From positions 1 through 9,642 of the forward strand of contig JBAQRB010000011.1 in the NCBI GenBank assembly GCA_049295655.1: a DNA stretch of 9,642 nt. The letters run 5' to 3'. Positions 1-5,707 of the stretch are shown piece after piece. A program made the position numbers and the translations under genes. Below the pieces are notes generated by a model. The model was not told where the DNA came from. It saw only the letters and a program-made list of their open reading frames with translations, and ran no database searches. The DNA comes from CAJBIL01 sp049295655 (GTDB taxonomy: Bacteria; Pseudomonadota; Gammaproteobacteria; Burkholderiales; Rhodocyclaceae). Positions within the stretch are counted from its first letter, which is position 1; each line of letters begins with the position of its first letter.

Positions 1-536
1 CCCGAGTGCTGCTTGGCGATGTTGTTGATCAGCTCCATCATGTTCACCGTCTTGCCGACGCCGGCGCCGCCGAACAGGCCGACCTTGCCGCCCTTGGCGA
101 ACGGACAGACCAGATCGATCACCTTGATGCCGGTTTCGAGCAGGTCGACCGATGGCGACAGTTCGTCGAACTTCGGCGCCTTCTGGTGAATTTCACGACG
201 CTCTTCGGTACCGATCGGACCGGCTTCGTCGATCGGACGGCCGAGCACGTCCATGATGCGGCCCAGCGTGGCTTCGCCAACCGGCACGGAAATGCCCTTG
301 CCGGTGCTGTTGACCTTCATGCCGCGGCGCAGACCGTCGGAAGAACCCATGGCGATCGTACGCACGACGCCGTCACCCAGCTGCTGCTGGACTTCGAACG
401 TCAGCGCGGCTTCGCACATGTCGGACTCTTCGGCCTTGTCGAGCAGGAGCGCGTCGTAGACCTTGGGCATCGAGTCGCGCGGGAACTGGATGTCCACCAC
501 GGCGCCAATACACTGAACAATGTTTCCTTGACTCAT
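1..536 (-). CDS. atpD: F1Fo ATP synthase subunit beta, N-terminal part (cut by window edge)
   Basis: This is the catalytic beta subunit of the F1 head, which makes ATP from ADP and phosphate at three sites per enzyme. The first 178 codons are visible; the rest lies beyond the left edge. The protein begins MSQGNIVQCIGAVVDIQFPR, the usual beta-barrel start of proteobacterial beta subunits. The Walker A loop GGAGVGKT lies at residues 156-163, with K162 as the phosphate-binding lysine. The conserved stretch LLETGIKVIDLVCPFAKGGK at 132-151 precedes it. The ATG at 536 was chosen over an in-frame ATG at 542 because the upstream GGGG lies 8 nt away, while the 542 start would leave only 2 nt. It follows atpG by 37 nt and is the last operon gene seen here; atpC (epsilon) would be expected next. 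The catalytic glutamate, DELSEED segment and C-terminus cannot be checked. Confidence 0.98.
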   Translation of the reverse strand, partial: MSQGNIVQCIGAVVDIQFPRDSMPKVYDALLLDKAEESDMCEAALTFEVQQQLGDGVVRTIAMGSSDGLRRGMKVNSTGKGISVPVGEATLGRIMDVLGRPIDEAGPIGTEERREIHQKAPKFDELSPSVDLLETGIKVIDLVCPFAKGGKVGLFGGAGVGKTVNMMELINNIAKQHS

Positions 537-548
537 CGTCATATCCCC
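534..548 (-). promoter_or_regulatory. atpD ribosome binding site with tandem in-frame ATG codons
   Basis: A GGGG tract (545-548, minus strand) is followed by ATG at 540-542 and ATG at 534-536, two codons apart in the same frame. The distance to the second ATG (8 nt) fits normal initiation; the distance to the first (2 nt) does not. The family N-terminus MSQG also supports the second. The 37-nt atpG-atpD gap is AT-rich apart from the G tract and shows no obvious hairpin. Confidence 0.65.
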
Positions 549-573
549 AATCAATAAACTGTATATCGCGTGG

Positions 574-1437
574 TCAGACAGCCGCAGCGCCGCTGACGAT
601 TTCCGAAAGCTCTTTGGTAATCGCTGCCTGGCGAGCCTTGTTATAGACCAGCTTGAGCTCACCGATCACGTTCTTGGCGTTATCGGACGCCGACTTCATG
701 GCGACCATACGTGCGCTCTGTTCGGATGCCATGTTCTCGGCAACCGCCTGGTAGATCATCGCTTCGACATAACGGATCAGCAGATCGTCAATCACCGCCT
801 TGGCATCGGGCTCGTAAATGTAATCCCACTTGTTGCCTTCGCTACCCAGCATTTCGCCGGACAGTGGCAACAACTGGTCGAGCACCGGTTCCTGCTTCAT
901 CGTGTTGATGAAACGGGTGTAGGCGATGTAGAGAACGTCGATCTCGCCCTTCATGTACGCGTCGAGCTGAAGCTTGACCGGCCCGATCAACTTTTCCAGA
1001 TGCGGGGTATCGCCCAGTCCGATCACATGCGAAACGACGTTGGCGCCGGCGCGCTGCATGAAGCCGAAGCCCTTGTTGCCGATCGCCGTTGCCTGCAGTT
1101 GCTTGCCTTCCGCAGCCCACTCCTTCATCTTGCCGAGGGCAAGACGCAGCAGGTTGCTGTTCAGACCACCGCACAGGCCCTTGTCGGACGTGACGGTGAT
1201 CAGGCCGACGCTCTTCACCTGCTCGCGCTTGGCGAGGAAGGGATGACGATAGTCGGTCAGCGCGTGCGAAAGATTCCCGGCAACACGCCGGATCTTTTCG
1301 CCATAGGGGCGGGCGGACCGCATCCGTTCCTGCGCTTTGCGCATTTTGGACGCGGCCACCATCTCCATGGCCTTGGTGATCTTCGCCGTATTTTCTACGC
1401 TTTTGATCTTGTTACGGATTTCCTTGCCGCTAGCCAT
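574..1437 (-). CDS. atpG: F1Fo ATP synthase subunit gamma
   Basis: This is the central rotor shaft of F1, which couples rotation of the c-ring to conformational change in the alpha3beta3 head. At 287 aa it matches the E. coli gamma length. The N-terminal coiled-coil helix (about residues 2-55) contains the conserved ITKAMEMVAASKM (20-32). The segment TSDKGLCGGLN (83-93) is the family signature at the start of the central Rossmann-like domain. The C-terminal helix (about 210-287) carries SEQSARMVAMKSASDNA, the signature of the shaft. The start ATG at 1437 has GAGGAG at 1444-1449, spaced 6 nt. It lies 18 nt downstream of atpA, and a predicted stem-loop straddles that junction. One gamma is needed per three alpha and three beta, so lower translation than atpA and atpD would be expected. 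Confidence 0.98.
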   Translation of the reverse strand: MASGKEIRNKIKSVENTAKITKAMEMVAASKMRKAQERMRSARPYGEKIRRVAGNLSHALTDYRHPFLAKREQVKSVGLITVTSDKGLCGGLNSNLLRLALGKMKEWAAEGKQLQATAIGNKGFGFMQRAGANVVSHVIGLGDTPHLEKLIGPVKLQLDAYMKGEIDVLYIAYTRFINTMKQEPVLDQLLPLSGEMLGSEGNKWDYIYEPDAKAVIDDLLIRYVEAMIYQAVAENMASEQSARMVAMKSASDNAKNVIGELKLVYNKARQAAITKELSEIVSGAAAV

Positions 1438-1448
1438 GGCAATCTCCT

Positions 1449-1487
1449 CGATCGATCAGGCCAGGGTGGCCTTGAACTCCTCGATCG
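1449..1487 (-). promoter_or_regulatory. predicted stem-loop across the atpA stop, next to the atpG Shine-Dalgarno
   Basis: On the mRNA strand a 7-nt arm CGATCGA (1481-1487) is complementary to TCGATCG (1449-1455). Inside it AGGCCA (1467-1472) and TGGCCT (1458-1463) form a perfect 6-bp stem with a CCC loop. The structure contains the atpA stop codon (1456-1458). The atpG Shine-Dalgarno sequence starts at its 3' foot, sharing only the base at 1449. The 11-nt string CGATCGAGGAG also occurs twice, at 1477-1487 and 1444-1454, so there is an upstream copy of the Shine-Dalgarno context. That the pairing occurs in the cell and affects atpG translation is inference. Confidence 0.4.
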
Positions 1488-2994
1488 CCTTGGTGAGCTT
1501 TTGCTCAGCGTCAGCGTCAAGATCCTTGCTCGTTTCGATCTTGCTGATAAGGTCGGCGTACTTCTGCTTGACGAAGCCGTGCATCTGCTTCTCCGTCTCC
1601 AGCGCCTTCTTCACCTCAACATCGTCAAAGAAGCCTTTGTTCACCGCGTGCAGGGTGATCGCCATTTCACCGACCGACAGCGGTGAGTACTGCGCCTGCT
1701 TCATCAGTTCGGTCACCAGACGGCCACGCTCGAGCTGCTTGCGGGTTGCGTCGTCCAGATCGGAAGCAAACTGCGCAAAGGCAGCCAGTTCGCGGAACTG
1801 GGCCAGTGCCAGACGAACACCGCCGCCGAGCTTCTTGATGACTTTGGTCTGAGCTGCGCCACCGACGCGCGACACCGAGATACCGGCGTTGATTGCGGGG
1901 CGGACACCGGCGTTGAACAGGTCGGTATCAAGGAAGATCTGACCGTCGGTAATCGAGATGACGTTGGTCGGAACGAAAGCGGACACGTCGCCAGCCTGCG
2001 TTTCGATCACCGGCAGCGCGGTCAGCGAACCGGTCTTGCCCTTGACTTCACCGTTGGTGAACTTCTCGACCCACTCTTCGGAAACGCGAGCGGCACGCTC
2101 GAGCAAACGCGAGTGGAGATAGAACACGTCGCCAGGATAGGCTTCGCGACCTGGCGGACGGCGCAGCAGCAGGGAAACCTGACGGTAGGCCCAGGCTTGC
2201 TTGGTCAGATCGTCATAAACGATCAGCGCATCCTGACCACGGTCACGGAAGTATTCGCCCATCGTGCAACCCGAGTACGGTGCGATGAACTGCAGCGCGG
2301 CGGATTCGGAAGCGGCGGCGGCCACGACGATGGTGTATTCCATCGCGCCGTTTTCTTCGAGCTTGCGCACCACGTTGGCGATGGTCGATGCTTTCTGACC
2401 GATCGCGACGTAGATACACATCATGTTCTGACCCTTTTGATTGATGATCGCATCAATCGCCACGGCTGTCTTACCGGTCTGACGGTCGCCGATGATCAGT
2501 TCGCGCTGGCCGCGGCCAACCGGAACCATCGCGTCGATCGACTTCAGACCCGACTGCACCGGCTGCGAAACCGACTTACGCCAGATCACGCCCGGTGCCA
2601 CTTTTTCGATCTTGTCGGTCATCTTGTGACCGATCGGGCCCTTGCCATCGATCGGCTGACCGAGCGAGTTGACCACGCGACCGAGCAGTTCCGGACCGAC
2701 CGGAACTTCGAGAATGCGACCGGTCGTCTTGACCGTGTCGCCTTCGGAGATGTGCTCGTATTCACCGAGAACCACGGCGCCGACGGAGTCGCGCTCGAGG
2801 TTCAGTGCCATGCCGAAGGTGTTGCCCGGAAACTCGAGCATTTCGCCTTGCATGACGTCGGACAGACCATGCACGCGGCAGATGCCGTCGGTCACCGAAA
2901 CGACGGTGCCCTGCGTGCGCAGATCGGCGCTGATCTCAAGATTCTGGATCTTGCCCTTGATCAGTTCGCTAATTTCGGAAGGATTCAACTGCAT
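1456..2994 (-). CDS. atpA: F1Fo ATP synthase subunit alpha
   Basis: This is the non-catalytic nucleotide-binding subunit of the F1 hexamer, which also supplies an arginine to the catalytic site at the alpha-beta interface. It has 512 aa, the normal family length. The start MQLNPSEISELIK begins the N-terminal helix that contacts delta. Walker A is GDRQTGKT (169-176) with K175. The Walker B-like LIVYDDL is at 257-263. The signature PAINAGISVSRVGG (367-379) contains R376, which aligns in position with the E. coli arginine finger. The open frame extends upstream to 3081, but the true start is ATG 2994, supported by TAGGAG at 3002-3007 (7-nt spacing) and by the family N-terminus. That TAG is also the stop codon of atpH, so the two genes are probably translationally coupled. 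The spacing to atpH is 10 nt. Confidence 0.99.
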   Translation of the reverse strand: MQLNPSEISELIKGKIQNLEISADLRTQGTVVSVTDGICRVHGLSDVMQGEMLEFPGNTFGMALNLERDSVGAVVLGEYEHISEGDTVKTTGRILEVPVGPELLGRVVNSLGQPIDGKGPIGHKMTDKIEKVAPGVIWRKSVSQPVQSGLKSIDAMVPVGRGQRELIIGDRQTGKTAVAIDAIINQKGQNMMCIYVAIGQKASTIANVVRKLEENGAMEYTIVVAAAASESAALQFIAPYSGCTMGEYFRDRGQDALIVYDDLTKQAWAYRQVSLLLRRPPGREAYPGDVFYLHSRLLERAARVSEEWVEKFTNGEVKGKTGSLTALPVIETQAGDVSAFVPTNVISITDGQIFLDTDLFNAGVRPAINAGISVSRVGGAAQTKVIKKLGGGVRLALAQFRELAAFAQFASDLDDATRKQLERGRLVTELMKQAQYSPLSVGEMAITLHAVNKGFFDDVEVKKALETEKQMHGFVKQKYADLISKIETSKDLDADAEQKLTKAIEEFKATLA

Positions 2995-3004
2995 CAAAAT
3001 TCTC

Positions 3005-3541
3005 CTAGTTCTTGAGCGCCAACCCCATGCTCTCGAGTTTTCCGCGCACGGAAGTATCGAGAACCTGGTCGCCAACCACAATCTTGACGCCGCCGATCAG
3101 GGATTGATCGACGACCACTTCGGCAGTTAGCCGGGTTTTGAAGCGCGCTTCGAGATCCGCGATGAGATCCTGGCGCTGCTTCTCGTCAAGCGGGAAGGCA
3201 CTATGGATCGTGGCATCCGTGACACCTTCTTCAGCGCCCTTGAGCGCCTCGAAGAGACCCGCAATTTCGGGCAACACGGAAAGCCGCTCGTTTTCGGCGA
3301 GCACGTCGATCAGATTGGCTTCGACGCCATCCACCGCCTTGCCGACCAGCGCCTTGAAGAGATCACTCTTCTGCGTGGCCGACAATTGGGGATTGCCGAT
3401 GCAGCTGCGCATCTGGGCATCCCCGGCGATTGCGGAAAGCAACGACAACCGCTCGGACCAAGCCGCCAGCGCCTTGTTTTCCTTTGCGATGCGGAAAACC
3501 GCTTCAGCGTAGGGGCGCGCGATGGTGACGAGTTCGGCCAT
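3005..3541 (-). CDS. atpH: F1Fo ATP synthase subunit delta
   Basis: This subunit sits on top of F1 and ties it to the peripheral b-dimer stalk. It has 178 aa, typical for bacterial delta (OSCP family). The N-terminal helical domain starts MAELVTIARPYAEAVF, the usual opening with the conserved ARPYAEA motif. The C-terminal part carries the family signature VDQSLIGGVKIVVGDQVLD before the final helix. The frame is open further upstream, inside atpF, to 3595, but ATG 3541 fits the family. AGGAA at 3552-3556, within the last atpF codons, gives 10-nt spacing. Only 4 nt separate it from the atpF stop. Its own stop codon forms part of the atpA ribosome binding site. Confidence 0.97.
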   Translation of the reverse strand: MAELVTIARPYAEAVFRIAKENKALAAWSERLSLLSAIAGDAQMRSCIGNPQLSATQKSDLFKALVGKAVDGVEANLIDVLAENERLSVLPEIAGLFEALKGAEEGVTDATIHSAFPLDEKQRQDLIADLEARFKTRLTAEVVVDQSLIGGVKIVVGDQVLDTSVRGKLESMGLALKN

Positions 3542-3545
3542 GGGC

Positions 3546-4016
3546 TTAGAGTTCCTGCTTGAGCGCGCGCAGCATATCGGCGTGCGCGTTGGCATCGACT
3601 TCGCGCTTCAGGATGCGCTCGGCACCCGCCACAGCGAGTTCGGCGACACGGTCACGCAATGAAGCACGAGCGCGTTCAACTTCCTGTTCGATTTCGGCTT
3701 TGGCGGCAGCAACCACCTTGTCGGCTTCGACTTTAGCTGCCAGCTTGGCTTCCTCAACCATCTGGGAACCGCGCTTGTCGGCTCCGGCGATGACTTCAGC
3801 TGCTTTTTCCTTGGCCTCACGCAGGGCTTCGGCCGAACGCTTGGCAGCAAGCTCAAGCTCGGTCTTGCCGCGTTCGCCGGCCGCAAGGCCGTCAGCGATC
3901 AGTTTTTGGCGTTCGGCCATCGCATTTTGCAGCGGCGGCCAAACATACTTCATCGTAATCCAGATGAAGATACCAAACCAGATCGCCTGGCCAATCAACG
4001 TTGCGTTGATGTCCAC
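3546..4016 (-). CDS. atpF: F1Fo ATP synthase subunit b
   Basis: Two copies of this subunit form the peripheral stalk that holds F1 still against the rotating c-ring. It has 156 aa, the same size as E. coli b. A single N-terminal membrane helix (about residues 6-26, rich in I, F and W) is followed by KYVWPPLQNAMAERQKLIADG, with R36 in the position of the conserved tether-region arginine. A long charged, alanine-rich coiled coil runs through about residue 125. The C-terminal delta-binding part is RVAELAVAGAERILKREVD. The start is GTG (4014-4016), preceded by a perfect AGGAGG (4022-4027) at 5-nt spacing. No ATG fits the family N-terminus. That Shine-Dalgarno sequence is the 3' arm of a predicted stem beginning just after the atpE stop codon, so translation may depend on ribosomes finishing atpE. 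Confidence 0.97.
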   Translation of the reverse strand: MDINATLIGQAIWFGIFIWITMKYVWPPLQNAMAERQKLIADGLAAGERGKTELELAAKRSAEALREAKEKAAEVIAGADKRGSQMVEEAKLAAKVEADKVVAAAKAEIEQEVERARASLRDRVAELAVAGAERILKREVDANAHADMLRALKQEL

Positions 4017-4055
4017 GCTAACCTCCTGTTAAGAGTTAATCCGAAAGGAGGAGCG
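4016..4055 (-). promoter_or_regulatory. predicted atpE-atpF hairpin masking the atpF Shine-Dalgarno
   Basis: On the mRNA strand the arm CGCTCCTCCT (4046-4055) begins 1 nt after the atpE TAA. It is complementary to AGGAGG (4022-4027) and then, after a 2-nt TT bulge (4020-4021), to AGCG (4016-4019). This gives 10 base pairs around an 18-nt loop (4028-4045). The loop contains TTAACTCTTAA, which could add a weak inner 4-bp stem. The right arm is the whole atpF Shine-Dalgarno sequence plus the first base of its GTG start. The left arm contains CCTCCT, the same sequence as the 16S rRNA anti-Shine-Dalgarno core. The complementarity is seen directly; the regulatory role is inferred. Confidence 0.55.
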
Positions 4056-4056
4056 A

Positions 4057-4326
4057 TTAGCCCTTGACGACGGCGATGAAGGGGTTCGCGAAGAGCAGGA
4101 ACAGAGCGATACCGACACCGATCATGGTCACGGCGTCGAGCAGACCGGCAACGATGAACATCTTGACCTGCAGAACCGGGATCATTTCCGGCTGACGGGC
4201 AGCGCCTTCGAGGAAGCGACCACCGAGGATACCGAAGCCGATAGCGGTACCGAGGGCACCTGCACCGATCAGGATGGCGACGGCGATGGCGGTGTTACCA
4301 AGCAACAGGGACAGAGCAGCTTCCAT
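4057..4326 (-). CDS. atpE: F1Fo ATP synthase subunit c (proteolipid ring)
   Basis: Many copies of this 89-aa hairpin protein form the membrane rotor ring that carries protons. Two membrane helices are visible, at about residues 10-35 (with the small-residue packing stretch GAGALGTAIGFG) and 53-80. The polar loop R44-Q45-P46 between them contacts the F1 stalk. The ion-binding carboxylate is D64 in GLLDAVTMIGVG; the partner residues do not match the Na+-binding pattern, so proton coupling is expected. T67 stands where E. coli c has P64. The start ATG 4326 has TAGGAG (4333-4338) at 6-nt spacing. It is preceded by an 87-nt T-rich spacer after atpB and followed after 40 nt by atpF. Because the c-ring needs about ten copies, strong translation is expected. 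Confidence 0.98.
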   Translation of the reverse strand: MEAALSLLLGNTAIAVAILIGAGALGTAIGFGILGGRFLEGAARQPEMIPVLQVKMFIVAGLLDAVTMIGVGIALFLLFANPFIAVVKG

Positions 4327-4413
4327 TAGTTTCTCCTAGTAAAACGTACTGAATGGGTTAATCAAAAAAAGTAAAAACGTGAATCAAACCGGTTGCAGCA
4401 AAAACTGTACAGC
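4327..4413 (-). promoter_or_regulatory. T-rich leader between atpB and atpE
   Basis: This is the longest spacer inside the atp operon (87 nt). On the mRNA strand it contains U-runs (T7 at 4364-4370, T5 at 4373-4377), two near-identical strings ACGTTTTTAC (4371-4380) and ACGTTTTAC (4339-4347), and then TAGGAG six nt before the atpE ATG. An 8-bp palindrome CTGTACAG (4405-4412) lies next to the atpB stop. I see no stable hairpin covering the start and no convincing promoter. In E. coli a U-rich region upstream of atpE acts as a translational enhancer; a similar role here is inferred from position and composition. Confidence 0.4.
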
Positions 4414-5184
4414 TTAGCCGTGCGACTCGCTGGCCATCGACATATACACAATGGTGAGCATCATGAATACGAAGGCCTGCAGCGTAATGATCAGGATATG
4501 GAACAGCGCCCAGGGCAAGGCCAGCGGCAACTGATAAATACCAAGCAGCGCGATCAGGATGAACACCATTTCACCGGCGTACATGTTGCCGAACAACCGC
4601 AACGAAAGCGAAATCGGCTTGGCGATATCCTCGATGACACGGAACAGGAAATTGATCGGCGCGAGCTTGGCGCCGAACGGCACGGTGAACACTTCGTGCA
4701 TGAAACCACCGGCGCCCTTGACCTTGAAGTTCATGATGATCATCAGCACGAACACGGTCAGCGACATGCCGAACGTCAGGTTCGGATCGGTTGTCGGCAC
4801 GGCCTTGAAATAATGAACGCCGGCAGCACCGAGGGTCAGCGGCAGGAAATCGACCGGAATCAAGTCCATCGCATTCATCACAAAAACCCAGATGAAGATG
4901 GTGATCGCCAGCGGCGTCACCAGCGGGCTCTTGCCGTGATAGGTATCCTTGACCTGCTGATCGACAAAATTCAGCACCATCTCGACCAGATTCTGCAAGC
5001 CGGTCGGCACACCAGCGGTGGCCCTGCTGGCCAGCATCGCCATACCGCCGAATACGATCAGGCCGAGGATACCCGAGACCAGCAGGGTATCAAGGTGAAA
5101 GGTCCAGAAGCCATGACCGACCTTCAGGTTGGTCAAGTGATGGCTGATATACGCACTCGTCGTAAGCGCCTCGCCAGAAGCCAT
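4414..5184 (-). CDS. atpB: F1Fo ATP synthase subunit a
   Basis: This membrane stator subunit provides the two proton half-channels beside the c-ring. It has 256 aa and several hydrophobic helices, including about 33-52, 92-108, 138-152, 205-219 and 224-249. The signature ISLSLRLFGNMYAGE (191-205) contains R196, matching the essential arginine of E. coli (R210), and E205, matching E219. H229 and Q236 in the last helix match H245 and Q252. The N-terminal MASGEALTTSAYISHHL resembles other betaproteobacterial a subunits. The frame stays open further upstream into atpI, but ATG 5184 is preceded by GGGGG (5189-5193) and is the start consistent with the family. It begins 16 nt after the atpI stop. 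Confidence 0.97.
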   Translation of the reverse strand: MASGEALTTSAYISHHLTNLKVGHGFWTFHLDTLLVSGILGLIVFGGMAMLASRATAGVPTGLQNLVEMVLNFVDQQVKDTYHGKSPLVTPLAITIFIWVFVMNAMDLIPVDFLPLTLGAAGVHYFKAVPTTDPNLTFGMSLTVFVLMIIMNFKVKGAGGFMHEVFTVPFGAKLAPINFLFRVIEDIAKPISLSLRLFGNMYAGEMVFILIALLGIYQLPLALPWALFHILIITLQAFVFMMLTIVYMSMASESHG

Positions 5185-5200
5185 ATTTCCCCCAATTTGC

Positions 5201-5563
5201 CTAACGCCGCCGGAGCAGCGCCATCCAATAGGCAACAATCGTTGCCGCGTAAGCCAGAAACAGCGGTAATGCCGCAAGCTGTCCGTAGCTCTTGAACACC
5301 AAGGCAAAAAGCAGAATGGTTACGGCAAACTTGTAACCTTCGCCTAATACCTGGGCGTGAAATGCTTTTTTCGGGTCGGGATCTGACGCCCCTGATCCTC
5401 GTAACGCTCGCCACACGTAGGCGTAAGCGCTAATGACTCCAATTCCACCGCCGAACGCCGCGGATACCGCAGCGTCGATGCCCTGCACCACACCCGCCAC
5501 CAGCGCGGCAACCAGCGTCACCAGCAACTGACAGCTGAGCACCCAACGGACTTGAGGATGCAC
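5201..5563 (-). CDS. atpI: ATP synthase assembly protein AtpI
   Basis: This small membrane protein is the first gene of the atp operon and is not part of the finished enzyme. In bacteria it is linked to c-ring assembly. It has 120 aa, with four hydrophobic segments at about residues 7-28, 31-51, 78-93 and 97-117, and a charged loop DPDPKKAFHAQ between the second and third. The ending WMALLRRR is basic and probably cytoplasmic. The open frame reaches back to TTG 5587, but GTG 5563 has a strong GGAGGG (5570-5575) at 6-nt spacing and gives a normal length. AtpI is poorly conserved, so the call rests on topology, size and its place before atpB. A candidate promoter lies 24-66 nt upstream. Confidence 0.9.
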   Translation of the reverse strand: MHPQVRWVLSCQLLVTLVAALVAGVVQGIDAAVSAAFGGGIGVISAYAYVWRALRGSGASDPDPKKAFHAQVLGEGYKFAVTILLFALVFKSYGQLAALPLFLAYAATIVAYWMALLRRR

Positions 5564-5569
5564 GGCCAG

Positions 5570-5575
5570 CCCTCC
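5570..5575 (-). promoter_or_regulatory. atpI ribosome binding site (supports a GTG start)
   Basis: GGAGGG on the minus strand lies 6 nt before GTG 5561-5563. The alternative TTG at 5585-5587 in the same frame has no purine-rich stretch in front of it, so the GTG is preferred. Confidence 0.8.
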
Positions 5576-5586
5576 AAAACCCAGCA

Positions 5587-5615
5587 AGTCTATCAGAGTC
5601 TTATATAAGAATCAA
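5587..5615 (-). promoter_or_regulatory. candidate atp operon promoter, start-proximal
   Basis: On the minus strand TTGATT (5610-5615) is followed after 17 nt by TAGACT (5587-5592). A TG one base upstream of the -10 (TGATAGACT) makes it an extended -10. Each hexamer matches the sigma-70 consensus at 4 of 6 positions. Transcription would begin near 5580, leaving a leader of under 20 nt that still contains the atpI Shine-Dalgarno sequence. It overlaps the other candidate, and sequence alone does not decide between them. Confidence 0.35.
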
Positions 5616-5629
5616 ACCGCAGATGCAAA
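5600..5629 (-). promoter_or_regulatory. candidate atp operon promoter, start-distal
   Basis: On the minus strand TTTGCA (5624-5629, 4 of 6 to TTGACA) is followed after 18 nt by TATAAG (5600-5605, 5 of 6 to TATAAT). Transcription would begin near 5593, about 30 nt before the atpI start codon. The -10 lies inside a perfect 12-bp palindrome TCTTATATAAGA (5599-5610). This is the most AT-rich part of the parB-atpI spacer, and a promoter here is expected because the atp operon is highly expressed. Confidence 0.45.
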
Positions 5630-5643
5630 AAAGACTCCAGATC

Positions 5644-5705
5644 CAGTGCTGCAGGCTGTTCGCGGCCACAGGACGGGGCTGCTCGAACGTACCGATGCTG
5701 CACTG
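5644..5705 (-). repeat. imperfect nested inverted repeat after parB
   Basis: Starting 2 nt after the parB stop, CAGTGCAGCA (5696-5705) pairs with TGCAGCACTG (5644-5653) as 6 bp, one A-A mismatch and 3 bp, with the final position unpaired or weak. Within the loop GTTCG (5684-5688) pairs with CGAAC (5658-5662). A run of six T on the minus strand (5627-5632) follows 11 nt after the repeat. That distance is too long for a standard intrinsic terminator, so this may be an RNA 3'-end structure or chance. Confidence 0.3.
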
Positions 5706-5707
5706 CA

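Noticed and set aside
181..205. Palindrome GTGAATTTCAC inside atpD
   Set aside because: It is short, lies within conserved coding sequence and has no supporting context, so it is most likely chance.
2113..3015. Long open frame on the plus strand opposite atpA (about 300 codons), with similar ones opposite atpB (4393-5295), parB (5765-6646) and parA (6523-7404)
   Set aside because: They lie fully antisense to well-conserved genes, are rich in H, R and Q as expected for reverse-strand shadows, show no family motifs, and GC-rich codon use opens such frames by chance.
5627..5632. Intrinsic terminator for parB at the T6 run
   Set aside because: No stable hairpin directly abuts the T-run; the nearest inverted repeat ends 11 nt before it.
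4327..5707. A replication origin near the gidA-parAB genes
   Set aside because: No DnaA box (TTATCCACA) clusters or AT-rich repeats were seen. The spacers are short and explained by operon signals.
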